Source of the DNA: Ornithinimicrobium faecis
GTDB taxonomy: Bacteria; Actinomycetota; Actinomycetes; Actinomycetales; Dermatophilaceae
NCBI RefSeq assembly: GCF_023923225.1
Contig: NZ_CP099489.1
Location: forward strand, 2,542,001-2,606,000
DNA length: 64,000 nt
Reading direction: 5' to 3'
A program made the translations under genes and the position numbers. Positions 60,138 to 64,000 of this stretch are shown piece after piece. How positions within the stretch are numbered: the first letter of the stretch is position 1; each line of letters opens with the position of its first letter. The notes under the pieces are model-generated. The model worked only from the letters and a program-made list of their open reading frames with translations, did no database searches and was not told the DNA's origin.

Positions 60138-60965
60138 TCAGGCGCCGTGGCTCCAGTGGGGGGCCAGATCGCCGATGACCTCGACGATGTGGTCGGGCTG
60201 CTGGTCCTCCCCCGCGCTCTCCACATCGGAGCGACCGTGCACGCCGGTGAGGACCAGGGCAGTTGCCAGGCCAGCACCCTTCGCGCCCTCGATGTCGGTG
60301 TCCAGACGGTCGCCGATCATGAGGACCTCGGCTGCGGGCAGGCCCAGTCGTTGCAGCGCGATCTCGAACGCCGGCGCGTGCGGCTTGCCGGTGATCAGAT
60401 CGGGTTGACGTCCCGTGGCGTGCGCGACCGCTGCGATGAGGGAACCGTTGCCGGGTGCCTGGCCTCGCTCAGTGGGCAGCGTGGCGTCCGTGTTGGTGGC
60501 GACCCAATGGGCTCCCGCAGCGACGGCATAGGTCGCCTCGGTCAGCTCGGCCCACCCCAGCTCCTTGCCGAGGCCCTGCACGACGACCGACACCTGCTCG
60601 CTGCCACCGTGATCCACCACCTCGCGGGGCGTGATCGCGGGCAGCCCCTCCTCCACGAGTGCTGCAGCCACTCCAGGCCCGCCGATCGCCAGGACCACCG
60701 TCCCCTCGGGCACCGGGTGGTGTTGGCGCAGATGGCTGGCGGCCACCTGAGAGCTGTTGAGGACCTCATCCGGGTGCGCCTCAACCCCCAGAGACACCAG
60801 GTGCTCGGAGACCTCAGCGGGCAGACGGGCAGCGTTGTTGGTCAGGAACAGCACCAGCAGGCCAGCGGCTCTCGCCGCAGCCAACCCCTCAACCGCTCCG
60901 TCACACGCCGAAGCCCCCCGGTAGACGACGCCGTCAAGGTCGCACAACAGACCGCGGTAGGTCAT
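60138..60965 (-). CDS. HAD-IIA family phosphatase (Rv1692-like)
   Basis: The 275-residue protein has the catalytic LLCDLDGVVYRGAS, motif II LFLTNNAARLP, GKPHAPAFEIAL (Lys) and motif III VLMIGDRLDTDIEGAKGAG, with the HAD-IIA cap between. The homologue at the same position in Mycobacterium tuberculosis (Rv1692) is a glycerol-3-phosphate phosphatase, so that activity is plausible here. The ATG overlaps the TPR gene's stop (ATGA). Confidence 0.9.
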   Translation of the reverse strand: MTYRGLLCDLDGVVYRGASACDGAVEGLAAARAAGLLVLFLTNNAARLPAEVSEHLVSLGVEAHPDEVLNSSQVAASHLRQHHPVPEGTVVLAIGGPGVAAALVEEGLPAITPREVVDHGGSEQVSVVVQGLGKELGWAELTEATYAVAAGAHWVATNTDATLPTERGQAPGNGSLIAAVAHATGRQPDLITGKPHAPAFEIALQRLGLPAAEVLMIGDRLDTDIEGAKGAGLATALVLTGVHGRSDVESAGEDQQPDHIVEVIGDLAPHWSHGA

Positions 60966-62203
60966 CGATCAGTCTCGCCGACCGGGCCCGTTCCTGGCCC
61001 AGCAACGCCATCAACGTCGGCCTCATCAGCGTCAGGCGCATCAGCGTCAGGCGCATCAGCGTCGGCCTCATGAGCGTCGGCCTCATCCGTGCCCGATTCC
61101 TCATCCTCGCCATAGTCAACGATGTCGATCCCGTCGAGCTCGCTGAGACGGTCAGGAGCGTTGGTGACTCCATCGCGATCAATGTCCACCGTTCTGGCGA
61201 ACCATTCGCGGGCGCCGGCCTCGTCGTCAACCCCGAGGAGCGACTCCGCATAGGCGTAATAGAGCCGTGGCGACCAGGATCGCTGGGGAGGGCTGGCTCG
61301 CACGAGCTCACGCAGGATCTGCACACCAGCCTCATGCTGACCCAGGTCCCGTCGCGCGCCGCTGACCACGATGGCCAGCTCAACCCGGTCGGCCGCGCTC
61401 AGCGATTGAGCGGCCGGCTCCTGTGACAACTCGATCGCCCGGTCGGGCCGACCCAACCCGCGCTCCACGTCTGCGATGTGCGGCAACAGGTGGTTGGACC
61501 CGCTGAGCCGCCGCGCGGTGCGGAACTCGCGCAGTGCCTCTGCCCACTCTGCCCGGCGGTAGTAGACGAAACCGAGCACCTCGCGCACGACAGCCACGCG
61601 ACCCGCTCGGCGTGACGCGTTTTCCGCGTGGGCCAGAGCACCGTCCAGGTCCTCCGCTGCCAGGCACTCTGCCGAGGCCACCAAGTGCCGCGCCACGCCG
61701 TCCGCGTTCTCCTTGCTCAGCGTGAGCAACTCGCGACGTGCAGCCCGGTCCAACTGACCGGCCTCGATGTGCTCGGGGATCTCCGGCTCTGGCTTGCGAT
61801 CCGGTCGGGGCCGGTAGACCCGGGTGTCGTCCTCACGGTAGGGGCGATCAGCGCCACCGCGAGCCGCGTGGCCGCGGTAACCTCCAGCGCGACGGTCGTC
61901 ATCACGACGAGGACCACGATCATCCGACCCGCGGTAACCCCCACCACGACGGTCGTCATCACGACGAGGACCACGATCGTCGCGTGGACGCCCCTCACTC
62001 CCGCGCCAGTTCCGTCCTTCACCGGACGCACCGTCACGCCGCCGGCCATCGCGATCCTGGCGACGCTCACCGCCGCGGTAACCGCCGCCACGGGGCGCGC
62101 CACCGCGACGATCATCGCGACGGTTGGGCCCGCCGCCCTGGCCGGTCTCGCGGTCACTCTTCCGGTCCTCCGGACCAGGGGTGTCCGGCGTCTCGTCAGC
62201 CAT
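60962..62203 (-). CDS. TPR-like protein with an RGG-rich disordered N-terminus
   Basis: The 413-residue protein has about 130 residues of Arg/Gly/Asp repeats, including DDRGPRRDDDRR...GGGYRG twice (a 45-48-bp DNA duplication, about 61865-61980). A helical-repeat region follows (GVARHLVASAECLAAEDLDG, AVVREVLGFVYYRRAEWAEA, YYAYAESLLGVDDEAG), consistent with TPRs. An acidic C-terminus of DADAPDADAPDADEAD ends it. The RGG tract is typical of RNA-binding disorder. AGGAGG precedes ATG 62203. The same position in Mycobacterium tuberculosis (Rv1691) is also a TPR protein. Its function is unknown. Confidence 0.8.
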   Translation of the reverse strand: MADETPDTPGPEDRKSDRETGQGGGPNRRDDRRGGAPRGGGYRGGERRQDRDGRRRDGASGEGRNWRGSEGRPRDDRGPRRDDDRRGGGYRGSDDRGPRRDDDRRAGGYRGHAARGGADRPYREDDTRVYRPRPDRKPEPEIPEHIEAGQLDRAARRELLTLSKENADGVARHLVASAECLAAEDLDGALAHAENASRRAGRVAVVREVLGFVYYRRAEWAEALREFRTARRLSGSNHLLPHIADVERGLGRPDRAIELSQEPAAQSLSAADRVELAIVVSGARRDLGQHEAGVQILRELVRASPPQRSWSPRLYYAYAESLLGVDDEAGAREWFARTVDIDRDGVTNAPDRLSELDGIDIVDYGEDEESGTDEADAHEADADAPDADAPDADEADVDGVAGPGTGPVGETDR

Positions 62204-62308
62204 GCGGCCTCCTCGTTTCAGTTCTCGGGCAGTCTACGCGGCATTCCGCCGGGGGCCCGCGTTCCTGACCGCCTTCTCGACGGTCATCTGACGGGCCCAG
62301 AAATGCGT

Positions 62309-62346
62309 CTAGCCCCACCCGAACCAGAAGGTTTGGGTGGGGCTAG
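62309..62346 (-). terminator. Terminator of the rRNA operon
   Basis: ctagccccacccgaacc and ggtttgggtggggctag form a 17-bp stem (two G-U pairs) around an AGAA loop, about 12 bases downstream of the 5S 3' end. On the minus strand it is followed by ACGCATTTCT, a weak U-tract. Confidence 0.85.
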
Positions 62347-62357
62347 AGCCAATGTTT

Positions 62358-62475
62358 GTCCGGCGGTGTCCTACTCTCCCACACCGTCACCAGTGCAGTA
62401 CCATCGGCGCTGAGAGGCTTAGCTTCCGGGTTCGGTATGTGTCCGGGCGTTTCCCTCTCGCTATGGCCGCCGTAA
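62358..62475 (-). rRNA. rrf: 5S ribosomal RNA
   Basis: The reverse strand contains TACGGCGGCCATAGCG, the conserved GGGAAACGCCCGG...CCGAACCCGGAAG loops, GATGGTACTGCA and GTGGGAGAGTAGGACACCGCC. It has a length near 118 and follows the 23S gene in the usual 16S-23S-5S order. Ends are estimated to within a few bases. Confidence 0.95.
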
Positions 62476-62593
62476 CTCTATGGAAATATAAACCAACCGT
62501 GTTGCGGGTTACACGCACCGGGGCTTTAGGTCGGTGCGTGTGGGTTGTGGTTCGTATCTCGGGAACCACACAGTGGACGCGTAGCATCTTTGT

Positions 62594-64000
<1,407 letters not shown>

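Overview
The window is GC-rich (Actinobacteria-like) DNA with ATGA/GTGA-coupled operons. The gene order is alaS-ruvX-mltG-aroE-(A24 peptidase)-aroC-aroK-aroB ... aroQ-efp-nusB ... pyrR-pyrB-pyrC-carA-carB-pyrK-pyrD-pyrF-mihF-gmk-rpoZ-coaBC-metK. Together with the actinobacterial factor mihF and the tlyA-nadK-recN-steA-steB-pyrG block, this points to a member of the Micrococcales, probably near Intrasporangiaceae/Ornithinimicrobiaceae. The taxon is inferred from gene order and style, not from a search.

Region 1 (1-13.6 kb, minus strand) is one long operon. PyrR and the de novo pyrimidine enzymes are followed by mihF, guanylate kinase, RNA polymerase omega, CoaBC and the start of metK. Its leader carries a PyrR-type hairpin that buries the pyrR Shine-Dalgarno (SD) sequence. 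The PyrK/PyrD pair looks degenerate: the canonical catalytic Cys motif of PyrD is missing. Region 2 (13.6-15.3 kb) holds one plus-strand AbiEi/nuclease-like gene between two arrays of 32-bp repeats that are inverted relative to each other. Region 3 (15.3-31.3 kb) is the nusB-efp-aroQ and shikimate/alaS/rarA backbone. It is interrupted by three plus-strand genes: an FMN glutamate-synthase-like protein, an APH-like phosphotransferase and a secreted Ser/Ala/Gln/Pro/Asp repeat protein.

Region 4 (31.3-45.3 kb) contains a GNAT protein, PepN, a large DUF222-HNH protein, a LapA-like protein, the metQNI methionine importer, an FAD oxidoreductase and aspS. The metQNI leader has a promoter with a palindrome over the -10 box, a 32-codon Met/Cys-rich leader ORF and a strong hairpin. 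The aspS leader is a clear T-box element with a GAC-containing hairpin, Stem III, a TGGCACC bulge and an SD-occluding helix. Region 5 (45.3-62.2 kb) has an ECF sigma/anti-sigma pair and a lipoprotein. It continues with the envelope/DNA-repair block NUDIX-pyrG-GT4-murJ-PNPT-like-steB-steA-recN-nadK-tlyA-small protein-HAD phosphatase-TPR protein. The window ends in the 5S and the 3' part of the 23S rRNA of an rRNA operon on the minus strand.

A pattern runs through the whole window. Many otherwise conserved housekeeping genes carry short in-frame tandem duplications in linkers and termini, and three genes have duplicated 3' ends that include the stop codon.
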